From JANPPS01 sp965246925 (GTDB taxonomy: Bacteria > Pseudomonadota > Alphaproteobacteria > Acetobacterales > Acetobacteraceae): a stretch of DNA of 64,000 bases. The translations under genes and the position numbers were made by a program. The stretch is taken from positions 620,001 through 684,000 of the forward strand of contig OZ251994.1 of assembly GCA_965246925.1 (NCBI GenBank). The letters run 5' to 3'. Positions 43,039 through 50,976 of the stretch are shown in pieces. A model generated the notes under the pieces. That model saw nothing but the letters and a program-made list of their open reading frames with translations. It ran no database searches and had not been told where the DNA came from. The first letter of the stretch is position 1. Every line of letters starts with the position of its first letter.

Positions 43039-43217
43039 CGTCGTGGCATCCCTTCCGGGCCCATTATTGGGCGCGTTGGAATTATGGCGAAGGTGGGGCG
43101 GCAAGCCTGTAACCCAGGTCACACCTGGGTCTTGATTGCCTTATCCCACACTCCCCTGCCACGAAGCAGTTACACAGTGTAATTCAGGGAAAAATCCGGG
43201 CCAGTGTGGCGCAGGAA

Positions 43218-43334
43218 CTACTTCTTGGCCGGCTCCGGACGCGGCGGGGGGGCGGCCGCGGTCTTTGGCGCCGCCGTCTTGCTCGCCTTTGGCTTCTTAG
43301 CCTCTCTATTCGACTTCTGCTGACCTTTGGCCAT
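43218..43334 (-). CDS. 38-aa Lys/Ala/Pro-rich small protein (MAKGQQ type)
   Basis: An ideal ribosome-binding site (AAGGAGG, 6-nt spacing) precedes ATG 43334. The product starts MAKGQQKSNREAKKPKASK and ends PEPAKK. Small proteins beginning MAKGQ..SNREAKKPK are conserved in alphaproteobacteria as I recall, with unknown function. The basic composition suggests nucleic acid or ribosome association, but that is a guess. Confidence 0.75.
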   Translation of the reverse strand: MAKGQQKSNREAKKPKASKTAAPKTAAAPPPRPEPAKK

Positions 43335-43389
43335 CAAACCCTCCTTGGTGCCGCCCTACCCTCGATCAGTCCTGAGACAAACGCAACCG

Positions 43390-43530
43390 CTACAAATTCA
43401 TCACCAGCGGCGGCGGCGGCGCATCCGGCTCGTCACCGGCCGGATCCTGGATGGGCGGAGTATCCTCGGGCGGCTCCCGCTCCGGTATGGGCGGCACGGC
43501 CGGGGGGATCACTGGCTCTGGCATCTGCAT
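43390..43530 (-). CDS. 46-aa proline-rich small protein
   Basis: GGAGG lies 4 nt before ATG 43530. The frame encodes an acidic, proline-rich peptide (PEPVIPPAVPPIPEREPPED...DAPPPPLVMNL). It is probably disordered. It lies between the MAKGQQ-type gene and the terminator of the RTX-like gene, on the same strand. The ribosome-binding site is the main support. Confidence 0.5.
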   Translation of the reverse strand: MQMPEPVIPPAVPPIPEREPPEDTPPIQDPAGDEPDAPPPPLVMNL

Positions 43531-43556
43531 GGTGCCTCCGGATGTCGGCCGGACAG

Positions 43557-43589
43557 CAAAAAGCCGGACCCTTGCGAGGTCCGGCTTGC
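43557..43589 (-). terminator. rho-independent terminator of the RTX-like gene
   Basis: On the reverse strand AAGCCGGACC-TCGCAAG-GGTCCGGCTT is followed by TTTGCTG, giving a 10-bp stem with a T-run. It begins 17 nt beyond the stop of the reverse-strand gene ending at 43606. Confidence 0.85.
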
Positions 43590-43605
43590 TGCGGCGCGGT
43601 TCAGA

Positions 43606-44808
43606 TTAGACGAAGTTTGTGGTCTTCAGATCGGTAACGCCGACGAACTGGATGCTCGTGCCGTTGGATAGGGTGATCTGCGTCGCGGCAATCCCGCCGA
43701 CGATGACCGTCTTGGCATTGGCCAGGTCACCGGCGATCTCGCCGGCCTGATAGCCCTGCAGCGTCGCGTTGTCACCCTCACCCGGGCGGAACCCGTTGAT
43801 CTGGACCGTGCCGCCGTTGCGCCCGGCCGAGAACACGATCAGGTCGGCGCCGAAGCCGCCATCGATAGTCGAGTTGTTGCCGGCGAAGATGGTGTCGTTA
43901 CCCGACCCACCCAGGATAGAGGCAGCGCCAGTGGAGTTGCCGTAAAAGATGTTGTTGCCGCTAGCACCCGCACCGGACAGCGTCTCGTTACCGGTGCCGG
44001 CCACGACGACCGAGCTGGCCGTGCCGCGGGCGATCAACAGGTCGCCGTTGCCGCCGCCGAACAGCGTCGTGCCGCCAGTCGTACTGCCGATCAGCACGTT
44101 CTTGCCCGCGCTGCCGCCCTGGTAGATACCGCCACCGGCGCCTGCGAATACCGTCTCGCTACCCGTGCCGCCATACACCGTGGCAGGGCCCGTGCCGCCG
44201 ACGAAGTAAAGATTGGATGCGCCAGACGCCACAATGGTCCGGCCAGCGCCGCTGAACACGGTGTCGTTGCCGCCCACGCTGCCGGTGCCGAGCACGGTGG
44301 TGTTGCCCTGCGTCACCACGAGGTTGCTGCCGCTGCCGACGCCGATCAGGTTGCTGCCCGTGCCGGCCGCGATGGTGTTGTTACCGCTCTGCGCGAGAAC
44401 GGTGTCGTTGCCGTTGCCGAAGGTCACGTTGAAGCCTGCGACGCCAATCGTCGGTGTCGCGAACACGTTGTTGCCGTCACCGGCGACGATCGTGCCGCTG
44501 CCGCCCGCGGCGAAGTAGCTGAGCCCGCCATTGTCGGCGATGATCTGCTGACCGGTTGCCGACGAACCGTTGACCGTGGCGGGGCCCGTCACCGCGGCGG
44601 CCGTCACGGCCTGCTGCAGCGTCGTGGTGCCGCCCGAAATGGTAGTGAAGCCGCCGCCAGTGGGCGGGTTCGTGTTGTTGGTCTGCGTTAGCGCACCGGA
44701 CGTCAGTGCCGCGGAGATGGCGGACGTCAGCGCCGAAGCGGTGCCGTTCCGGTCATTGGAACCAGCATTAAGCGTGGTGCTGCCACTCGAGCCCGTAATC
44801 GTTGCCAT
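43606..44808 (-). CDS. RTX-like repeat protein, probably secreted
   Basis: This protein of about 400 aa starts MATITGSSGSTTLNAG and has no Sec signal. The body is a beta-roll/beta-helix of Gly/Asn/Thr-rich turns (FGNGNDTVLAQSGNNTIAAGTGSN). Toward the C-terminus are canonical calcium-binding nonapeptides GGSGNDTIF and GGFGADLIV, then a closing VQINGF...GDNATLQG segment typical of type I secretion substrates. A 20-residue upstream extension is not needed. It is monocistronic with a strong terminator. Secretion genes are not in the window. Confidence 0.8.
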   Translation of the reverse strand: MATITGSSGSTTLNAGSNDRNGTASALTSAISAALTSGALTQTNNTNPPTGGGFTTISGGTTTLQQAVTAAAVTGPATVNGSSATGQQIIADNGGLSYFAAGGSGTIVAGDGNNVFATPTIGVAGFNVTFGNGNDTVLAQSGNNTIAAGTGSNLIGVGSGSNLVVTQGNTTVLGTGSVGGNDTVFSGAGRTIVASGASNLYFVGGTGPATVYGGTGSETVFAGAGGGIYQGGSAGKNVLIGSTTGGTTLFGGGNGDLLIARGTASSVVVAGTGNETLSGAGASGNNIFYGNSTGAASILGGSGNDTIFAGNNSTIDGGFGADLIVFSAGRNGGTVQINGFRPGEGDNATLQGYQAGEIAGDLANAKTVIVGGIAATQITLSNGTSIQFVGVTDLKTTNFV

Positions 44809-44824
44809 TTTGGCACTCCTGGAA

Positions 44825-44847
44825 GTTACTCTTAACGCCCGAGTAAC
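44825..44847. promoter_or_regulatory. inverted repeat upstream of the RTX-like gene
   Basis: GTTACT (44825-44830) and AGTAAC (44842-44847) form a perfect 6-bp inverted repeat with an 11-bp spacer, 17 bp upstream of the ATG. It could be an operator or a leader hairpin. Only position and symmetry support it. Confidence 0.35.
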
Positions 44848-44924
44848 CCATGCCTTCGCTCTGGGCAACCCTTAATGCTAGGTTTTAGCGCGCCGCAGCA
44901 AAACAATCTGTGAAGGCAGTCCGG

Positions 44925-45734
44925 TTAACGCGGGATCCCAAGTTTTACACTCGCTGCGTTAACGCTCCCCTCACCCCACACGCGTTCGAGTCGGCGAACC
45001 GTGAAATGTGCACGCGCCAGTCGCTCGAACTGCGCCAAGAACACCGAATTAATGGCCACACCGGTGAGGGCGCCAGCGATGGGCACCGCTTGGGCCGCGA
45101 GCTTCTGACCAAGCTGCACGCCATACCGGCTCGCCACCTCGGCCATGAGACGCAGCAAAGGTGCGCCCTGCAGCAGCAGACGCGTCTCGTAATACCCGCC
45201 TTCGCCAGCGGTCGGACTAGTACCGGGTAGCGTACCCGCTTTCAACGCGAACACCTCGAGGCAGGCGCGCCTCGAATCCTCGCTTTCGAGATCTTCGCCC
45301 TCCTCCCGGGCGATTTGGCCGATGCGCCGCATGATGGTGAGCGTGGTCACGGCGGCGTCCGGCACGAAGCCCGCCAAGCCGGCCGCCCCGCCCAGCGCGC
45401 CGGACGCAGCGACGACAACCCGGCTGCCGGACGCACTTTGCCGAACGCCGGCGGCTGTGTCCGGCAAGCCCAGGATCGCGACGTTGAATGCCTGCGTCAG
45501 TGCCGCCTGCGCCAACCCCTGCATGCCGGGTGCGAACCGCACGGCGCGGGCCGCCCACTGACCCATGCCGAACCCGCCCGCCGCGGTCCCCACCACGGTA
45601 CCGAGCCCGCGCACCAGGACGGCGGTAATCCGCTCGACCAGCCCGGTCCCGGGCTGCAATGCCAACAAGGCCTGTTGCAGCTCCGCCAAGGCATCCGGGG
45701 GTAAGTCCGCATGGTTCGAAACAGTTAAGCTCAT
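44925..45734 (-). CDS. EcsC family protein
   Basis: The 269-aa product shows EcsC-family features: a Gly/Ala-rich amphipathic stretch (VVVAASGALGGAAGLAGFVPDAAVTTLTIMRRIGQIAREEGEDL spread over residues 110-155), an alpha-helical core and the terminal block AINSVFLAQFERLARAHFTVRRLERVWG. The family is widespread and its function poorly defined, probably membrane-associated. ATG 45734 lies 53 bp from the tandem repeats at 45787. It is not obviously linked to neighbours. Confidence 0.85.
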   Translation of the reverse strand: MSLTVSNHADLPPDALAELQQALLALQPGTGLVERITAVLVRGLGTVVGTAAGGFGMGQWAARAVRFAPGMQGLAQAALTQAFNVAILGLPDTAAGVRQSASGSRVVVAASGALGGAAGLAGFVPDAAVTTLTIMRRIGQIAREEGEDLESEDSRRACLEVFALKAGTLPGTSPTAGEGGYYETRLLLQGAPLLRLMAEVASRYGVQLGQKLAAQAVPIAGALTGVAINSVFLAQFERLARAHFTVRRLERVWGEGSVNAASVKLGIPR

Positions 45735-45786
45735 TGCACTCTCAGGACTGATGGGAGGTTAGCGGCCGAGGCTCAGGCAGCGGACT

Positions 45787-45828
45787 CGAACGTGCAAGAG
45801 CGAACGTGTAAGAGTGAACGTGCAAGGG
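45787..45828. repeat. three tandem 14-bp repeats upstream of the EcsC-family gene
   Basis: CGAACGTGCAAGAG, CGAACGTGTAAGAG and TGAACGTGCAAGGG follow one another without gaps. The unit is longer than one helical turn. It occupies the upstream region of the EcsC-family gene, where it could bind a regulator or simply be a slippage tract. Confidence 0.85.
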
Positions 45829-45938
45829 TCATAGCCCGTTCCTGGCGTAAACCCAATCCAAGCGAAACAGGTTGCAATCACGCTTGACGGCGGCGCTTAG
45901 GAAAACTAGCTTACGAAAGAACATTAGGAGAACGTGCG

Positions 45939-46130
45939 GTGCGTGATACCAAATCTTCTGACGGCAGCCTCGATCCGTCGCCCGCGCGCCGGGTGGTCTA
46001 TGTTGTCCGTGGCCGGCCCGCCCAAAATGACCGCGGCCCGCTGCCCGCCGGCCATCCGCTGTCCTGGGGCGCCATCAACGCCGGAACCGTGCTGGATGGC
46101 GCGGGCTACCCATTCCCAGTCTTCAGCTGA
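45939..46130 (+). CDS. small hypothetical protein, phage-like context
   Basis: GTG 45939 lies 8 nt after AGGAG and opens a 63-codon frame ending 19 nt before the DUF6362-like gene. The product (PARRVVYVVRGRPAQNDRG...LSWGAINAGTVLDGAGYPFPVFS) matches no family I know. An overlapping frame from 45934 is the alternative, but its first 72 residues look unlike protein. Confidence 0.4.
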   Translation: MRDTKSSDGSLDPSPARRVVYVVRGRPAQNDRGPLPAGHPLSWGAINAGTVLDGAGYPFPVFS

Positions 46131-46149
46131 TCCGTCCAGGAGGACGCCG

Positions 46150-46716
46150 ATGCACGCCATTGTCTCGACACGAAGCGGCCTGGACCAGAACGCAACCGCC
46201 AGCAGACTGTCCCGCTCCGACGCTCGCCGGCGCCGCCATTTTGGCGCACAGGCGGAGGTGCTGCCGGCGATCGTAGCCGCGGGCCGCAACCCGCACACTC
46301 CGAATGGCCGGCCCGCTGACGCCGACTTCGTTATCCACCGCCTGACCGAAGCGGGCGCTACCTTGCTGGCCCTGCCCCATACCGGGCCGAGCACCCGGCT
46401 GCGTCAGGGTGGGTTGGAGTGGGTGCGGGACGTGGCGGAGGCGTATGGTGCCGCGTCTGTCCGAGTTCGACCGGCCATACCCAGTGCCGCCCAAATCGAC
46501 CGGATGGATGCGGCTTTGGCCTGGATCTCCCGCATTCCAGCAGACCGCTATGTCTTGCGCCGGATCGTGGGCGCACGATGCCTCACGAGCCCGCTCACTG
46601 GACGCTCCTTATATACTTGGCGTCGCATCGGTCTCGCGATCGGCGCGGATCACAAAGCGATCCAGCGTTGGCACGCACAAGGCATCGACTTGATCGTGAG
46701 TTTGCTGAACGCTTAG
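46150..46716 (+). CDS. DUF6362-like protein (phage-associated)
   Basis: The 188-aa product starts at ATG 46150, preceded by AGGAGG 7 nt upstream. The C-terminal two thirds match the DUF6362 pattern as I remember it: FVIHRLTEAGATLLALP, then IDRMDAALAWISRIPADRYVLRRIVGAR, SPLTGRSLYTWRRIGLAIGADHKAIQRWHAQGIDLIV spread over residues 60-185. The ending resembles a helix-turn-helix, so DNA binding is possible. Such genes sit in prophages next to packaging genes, but no other phage gene is here, so this looks like a remnant. Confidence 0.7.
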   Translation: MHAIVSTRSGLDQNATASRLSRSDARRRRHFGAQAEVLPAIVAAGRNPHTPNGRPADADFVIHRLTEAGATLLALPHTGPSTRLRQGGLEWVRDVAEAYGAASVRVRPAIPSAAQIDRMDAALAWISRIPADRYVLRRIVGARCLTSPLTGRSLYTWRRIGLAIGADHKAIQRWHAQGIDLIVSLLNA

Positions 46717-47624
46717 ACCGGGAGCGCGGAGGCTGGCTCGGCGCGCCTAGCGCGGGTCAGCCCCGGAGCTTCGATGTTGGCCAAAGGCCTGGGCCGGACC
46801 ATGAGCCCTAGGAGCATCGGCCCAGCGATCTGCATAGCGTCCAGCAACCGCCCTCGCCCGGCCTCTTTCGAAACTAGCCTCAGCAAGCCCCTGGCTGCCT
46901 GCTGCAACCCGAAATGCTTGCGTAGGAACACGGCCCAAGCCTTGTAATACAGGCTCTTGGCCGCGGGCGCCCGCTCCCCGCCCGACGATGCGCCGCCTTC
47001 GTGCCAAAGGCAGGGGTCACGCAAGTAGCTGATCGCGATCTGCGCCTCCTTCAGCCGCATGCAATAATCGGCGTCTTCCCAATACACGAACATACTCTCA
47101 TCCAGCAGCCCGACCCGGCGTAGCACGGCGCTGGTCAGCCCCAGGCAGCAGCCACTGGCGAATTCGACGGTGCAATCCGGCATAGCCGGATCGGCCCAAT
47201 GCTGGTTGGTGAAGACCCATTTGCGGTCAAACTGCCCACCCGCATACCAGGCCTGGCCTTTGCTGCCCTGTAGCATTACCCGTGGTGCGATCACCTCCTG
47301 ACACGTCCAGGCGGCTTGCAACCGTGCGAAGAAATCCGGCTCGAAATGCACATCGGGGTTCAGCAACAGGCAACGCTGCGCACCGTCGGCCACAGCGGCG
47401 CTGAGCCCCGCGTTCGCTCCACCAGCAAAGCCCGTATTGGTCCGGTTCCGCGTGACCCGCACCCGCCGGTCTCCGGTCGATTCCAGATAGTCGGCAGCCG
47501 CGTCAGGATAGGCGTTGTCGATGACATACAGCCGCCAGTCCCGGAAGGTCTGGCTACTCAAAGACGCCCAGAGTGCCTCGACGGCACCCTCACTCCTATA
47601 AAGGACCGTTATGATTGCCAGCAT
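46713..47624 (-). CDS. glycosyltransferase family 2
   Basis: The 303-aa GT-A fold enzyme shows IITVLYRSEGAVEALWASL at the N-terminus, NRTNTGFAGGANAGL and the DxD-like LLLNPDVHFEPDF. Further on, SMFVYWEDADYCMRL is typical of rhamnosyl/sugar transferases. It probably adds a sugar to a surface polysaccharide. It overlaps the preceding GT gene by 29 nt, so both belong to one unit. Its 3' end interlocks with the DUF6362-like gene. Confidence 0.9.
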   Translation of the reverse strand: MLAIITVLYRSEGAVEALWASLSSQTFRDWRLYVIDNAYPDAAADYLESTGDRRVRVTRNRTNTGFAGGANAGLSAAVADGAQRCLLLNPDVHFEPDFFARLQAAWTCQEVIAPRVMLQGSKGQAWYAGGQFDRKWVFTNQHWADPAMPDCTVEFASGCCLGLTSAVLRRVGLLDESMFVYWEDADYCMRLKEAQIAISYLRDPCLWHEGGASSGGERAPAAKSLYYKAWAVFLRKHFGLQQAARGLLRLVSKEAGRGRLLDAMQIAGPMLLGLMVRPRPLANIEAPGLTRARRAEPASALPV

Positions 47625-48903
47625 CGGATTTTCCTACGCACAGTTGACCGATTAATGTGTCCACCTGTTGCACAACGGCTTGCACGTCATAGAGCCGTGC
47701 CATCGTCACCCGGGCGGCGCTGCCCAGCCGTAGGCAGGACACCTCGTCCTGCAAAAGGGCGACGCACGCCGATGCGATGTCGCCGTCAGTCTCCCGGATC
47801 AGGATGTCGTGGCCGTCGGTGAAGTCCAAGCCTTCTGCGCCCAGCGCGGTGCTAATCATCGGCCGGGCATAGGCGGCTGCCTCCACCAGCTTGAGCCGGG
47901 TGCCGCCACCCGTCAGCAACGGGCAACAGACGACGCGGGTCTCGGCATAGAGGCGGTCGAGCGAGTCCACGAAGCCCCGGAACTCCACCCCGTCCGGCGC
48001 CGTTTTCGCAGAAGGCAGGCGATCAGTCTGCGCACCGGCCAAAATCAGCCGCGCGCTGGGCAGCACTGCCCGGATCAGCGGCCAGATACAGGTCACCAGC
48101 CGCTCCGCAGCCTCCACGTTCGGCGGATAGCTGCACGCCCCTAGAAACAAGAGTGTTGGTTCAGGCGCGACGCCGGGCACGCTGTCCGGCACCGGCACGG
48201 CATTCGGCACGGTCACGATGCTCTGGCCAAAGCCCAGGCCGATCAGGTGATCCCGGTCGACGTTGGAGCACACTGCCGCCGCGCCGCTGACTTGCACCGC
48301 CCGGCGTTCTGCCCGCATCAGTGCTGGGAGCTTGGACCTATGCAACACATTGCGCAGCGTCTTGGGAGTGCCCTGCCACGATCCCGTCCACATTTTATGT
48401 TCGACGTCGTTTAGATCGAATAGCAGGGGCGGCATCGGCCGGCCGAGGCGCAGGAGCGGAAGCATCGCCTCGATCCGGTCCACGAATAGGAAATCCGGCT
48501 TGGAGTTCAGCTGCGCCGCTACCGACCGTAGCACGCCGGCGCCGGTGAAGCGGCGGAACGGATGTTGCTCGCCAAGGTCGAACAGACCTAGCCCGTGATC
48601 GGTCCACCAACTGGTCCAATCGTCCCGGCGCTCGGTCCAATGAGCGTGCACGGGCACGCCCCAAAACGCCGACTGCGCCTCGTTCAGCGCAGCCGGACGA
48701 TCGAAGCGCTTATCCCTCGGAGTGATATGCAGCATATCGATATGGCCGAACCGCCGGGCCAGCGCGTGTAGAAAAATCCCGAGCCTCCGGTGCATGCCGC
48801 CACGATCCTGTTCCCCGCGGGGGGGAACCATCGGCGTCAGCACCATTGCGCGGCTGAGTTCCCCCGCGCTGGCCGCTTGCAATGCCTGTAGCGCGGCGCT
48901 CAC
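47596..48903 (-). CDS. glycosyltransferase family 4 (GT-B fold)
   Basis: This 435-aa protein has an N-terminal acceptor domain (PMVPPRGEQDRGGMHRRL), a linker with LLFDLNDVEHKMW and VCSNVDRDHL, and a C-terminal GT1-type donor domain (LLFLGACSYPPNVEAAERL, CPLLTGGGTRLKLVEAAAYARPMISTALGAEGLD spread over residues 270-375). The conserved E in KLVEAAAY is present. GTG 48903 is the only start before the upstream stop. It is first of a two-gene glycosyltransferase unit. Confidence 0.88.
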   Translation of the reverse strand: MSAALQALQAASAGELSRAMVLTPMVPPRGEQDRGGMHRRLGIFLHALARRFGHIDMLHITPRDKRFDRPAALNEAQSAFWGVPVHAHWTERRDDWTSWWTDHGLGLFDLGEQHPFRRFTGAGVLRSVAAQLNSKPDFLFVDRIEAMLPLLRLGRPMPPLLFDLNDVEHKMWTGSWQGTPKTLRNVLHRSKLPALMRAERRAVQVSGAAAVCSNVDRDHLIGLGFGQSIVTVPNAVPVPDSVPGVAPEPTLLFLGACSYPPNVEAAERLVTCIWPLIRAVLPSARLILAGAQTDRLPSAKTAPDGVEFRGFVDSLDRLYAETRVVCCPLLTGGGTRLKLVEAAAYARPMISTALGAEGLDFTDGHDILIRETDGDIASACVALLQDEVSCLRLGSAARVTMARLYDVQAVVQQVDTLIGQLCVGKSDAGNHNGPL

Positions 48904-49052
48904 GCCGAACCTGATCCGGTATGCGTCATGTGCCCGTCAAGCCTCCTTGACCATAGAGTAGCTCCCAAGCATAAACAAACCGTTAATGGCTAAGGCCACC
49001 GCCGAATGCAACCTATACGTTTAAATCGGCGCTAGTTACAACGGATTGTTTC

Positions 49053-49802
49053 ATGAACGCTGATGCGGCGTATTTCACCCACAGGCGGCCAGAGATGCTG
49101 GATTTCCTGCCCGCCAAGCGGCGCCGGGTTCTGGAAATCGGCTGCGCGCAAGGTGAGTTCCTGAGTGCCGTCCCGGGAGTCGAGGAGCGTTGGGGCATCG
49201 AACCCTCTCCTGCTGCCAGGCTTGCCCAATCGAGACTGGACAAAGTGTTCGAATCGACGTTCGACGCCGCAGAGCCGGAGCTACCGGCGCATTACTTCGA
49301 TATCGTAATCTGTAACGATGTAATCGAACACATGCCAGATCATGACGTATTCTTCAGCAGGATTTCGAGGTACATCGCGCCTGGCGGCACTTTGATTGGG
49401 TCGATCCCAAATGTGCGATTTTATAAGAACCTATTTGAACTCATTATAGAAAAAGACTGGAACTACACGGATTCCGGCATCCTTGACCGGACTCATACAC
49501 GGTTCTTCACAGAAAAGAGCCTGCGCAAGAGCTTTGCCCGGCATGGCTTCAGCATTGAACGATTTGCCGGCCTGGACAATGCAGGCCGGCCCCGTGACGG
49601 ACGGCCCCGCCTATACTACCTGGCCTCCCGCGCCTTGATCGCGTTAAGCTTAGGATACTTTAGCGACATACAATTTCTGCAGTTTGGCTTTCGGGTCAAA
49701 CCCGGCGGCCAGCCCACTACCGGCGATGACGGCGGTGCGCTGGACGCCGTACCGCACGCCGTGCAGGCGGGCGCGCAGGTGCCGGAGCCACCGACGCCCT
49801 AA
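49053..49802 (+). CDS. class I SAM-dependent methyltransferase
   Basis: This 249-aa protein shows motif I VLEIGCAQGEF, the acidic DIVICNDVIEHMPDHD and APGGTLIGSIPNVR, all typical of Methyltransf_11/23 proteins. The RTHTRFFTEKSLRK segment is common in methyltransferases that act on sugar or lipid-linked substrates. It is divergent from the two glycosyltransferases, suggesting a role in polysaccharide modification. Its last 86 nt overlap, tail to tail, the following hydrolase gene. Confidence 0.88.
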   Translation: MNADAAYFTHRRPEMLDFLPAKRRRVLEIGCAQGEFLSAVPGVEERWGIEPSPAARLAQSRLDKVFESTFDAAEPELPAHYFDIVICNDVIEHMPDHDVFFSRISRYIAPGGTLIGSIPNVRFYKNLFELIIEKDWNYTDSGILDRTHTRFFTEKSLRKSFARHGFSIERFAGLDNAGRPRDGRPRLYYLASRALIALSLGYFSDIQFLQFGFRVKPGGQPTTGDDGGALDAVPHAVQAGAQVPEPPTP

Positions 49803-50841
49803 CTTGATCCGCCGCATATTGCTCCGCCGCAGCTGCGGCCGGAACCACGAGGCCAAGGCCGAAGAAATCGTGGGTGACGCCGCGGAACACCCGGCTCTGG
49901 ACCGAAACCCGCGCGGCGGTCAAAGCGGCGGCAATCTCCTCGCCCTCGGTCCGCAACGGATCGATCTCCGCCAGTACCAGCGTCGTGGGCGGGAACGGGG
50001 CCAAGTCCGTGCGCGACGCAAGGTTCAACCGCGCATCGTCCAAGTCACGGCCGTGCACAGTATAAAAATCCTGCGCCCAATCGACCGTCGCCCGGGTCAG
50101 CGGACGGCTCTTCCCATTCTCGTCCATGCTGACCCCGCCCAGCGAGGTGGACACCAGCGGCGTGATCAACAGCACGTGCTTCGGCATCCTCAAGCCATGC
50201 TGGCGCGCCGACAAGGCCGTTGCCATAGCGAGATTGGCACCCGCGCCCTCCCCGGCCAGCACGACCCGGGCCGGGTCCCCGCCCCAGGACCGCACCGACC
50301 GCAGCGCCCATTCGTATGCGGCGATGGCGTCATCGTGCACCTCGGGAAACTTCGCCTCGGGCGCCAGACGCGTCCGGATCGCCACGACCGGCAGGCCCGA
50401 CCGCGCCGACAGCTGCCGGGCCGACTCGTCATAGCCGTCCAAGGTGCCCGTGACCCACGTGCCGCCCGCAAAGTAGAGGATGACCGCCTGCGGCTTAGCC
50501 GCCGGTGCCATCGGACGATAGAGCCGGGCCTCGAGCGGCCCAGCCGGGCCGGCCGCTGACAATGTTTCGACCGAGGCCGGTGTGGCCGGCGCCGGCAGGC
50601 CATGAATGTTCCGTATCGCCCGCGCCGCATCCTGCAGCGTCGGCATGCTTCGCGCCTCCGACACCAGCAAGCCCGCCACCGGCCGGGCGCGCATGGCCTG
50701 CCATTCGTTCAACACGGTCTGCATCGCGTCGTCAGGCTGATAGGGAGTCCGGCCCTGCGGCGGTAGCGCCGTGCAACCGGCAAGCAAAGCCGAACCCACC
50801 AGCATTCCGGTTCGGACCAACGCATTCGCAACACGCAGCAT
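49717..50841 (-). CDS. alpha/beta-hydrolase lipoprotein lacking the nucleophile serine
   Basis: This 374-aa protein has a lipoprotein signal (LVGSALLAGC) and a hormone-sensitive-lipase-type alpha/beta hydrolase fold. The oxyanion HGGG region reads AGGTW and the nucleophile elbow reads GEGAGANLA (about residue 195) where active enzymes have G-D/E-S-A-G. The acid (IDPLRTEGE) and His (GVTHDFFG) positions are kept. The protein is probably catalytically dead or uses other chemistry. The last 30 residues are Arg/Pro/Ala-rich and overlap the methyltransferase gene, so the true terminus may be altered by a frameshift. Confidence 0.82.
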   Translation of the reverse strand: MLRVANALVRTGMLVGSALLAGCTALPPQGRTPYQPDDAMQTVLNEWQAMRARPVAGLLVSEARSMPTLQDAARAIRNIHGLPAPATPASVETLSAAGPAGPLEARLYRPMAPAAKPQAVILYFAGGTWVTGTLDGYDESARQLSARSGLPVVAIRTRLAPEAKFPEVHDDAIAAYEWALRSVRSWGGDPARVVLAGEGAGANLAMATALSARQHGLRMPKHVLLITPLVSTSLGGVSMDENGKSRPLTRATVDWAQDFYTVHGRDLDDARLNLASRTDLAPFPPTTLVLAEIDPLRTEGEEIAAALTAARVSVQSRVFRGVTHDFFGLGLVVPAAAAAEQYAADQVRASVAPAPARPPARRAVRRPAHRRHRR

Positions 50842-50976
50842 GATTCTAACTCTGCCAGGGGAGCCCTAAACTGCCGCGTGCCGCGCCATTCAACAAGGGC
50901 AGTAAGCCAGAATACCTTGCACCCGGCCCGCCAGCCGATTAGCTGAGCAGGTAGTCAGCCGGAAGCACCCCTTGCG

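Noticed and set aside
45787..45828. Possible CRISPR array
   Set aside because: Direct 14-bp repeats have no spacers, and there are only three units and no cas genes.
45934..46149. Upstream extension of the DUF6362-like protein to GTG 45934
   Set aside because: The extra 72 residues are Pro/Ser/Arg/Cys-rich and unlike protein; ATG 46150 has its own AGGAGG.
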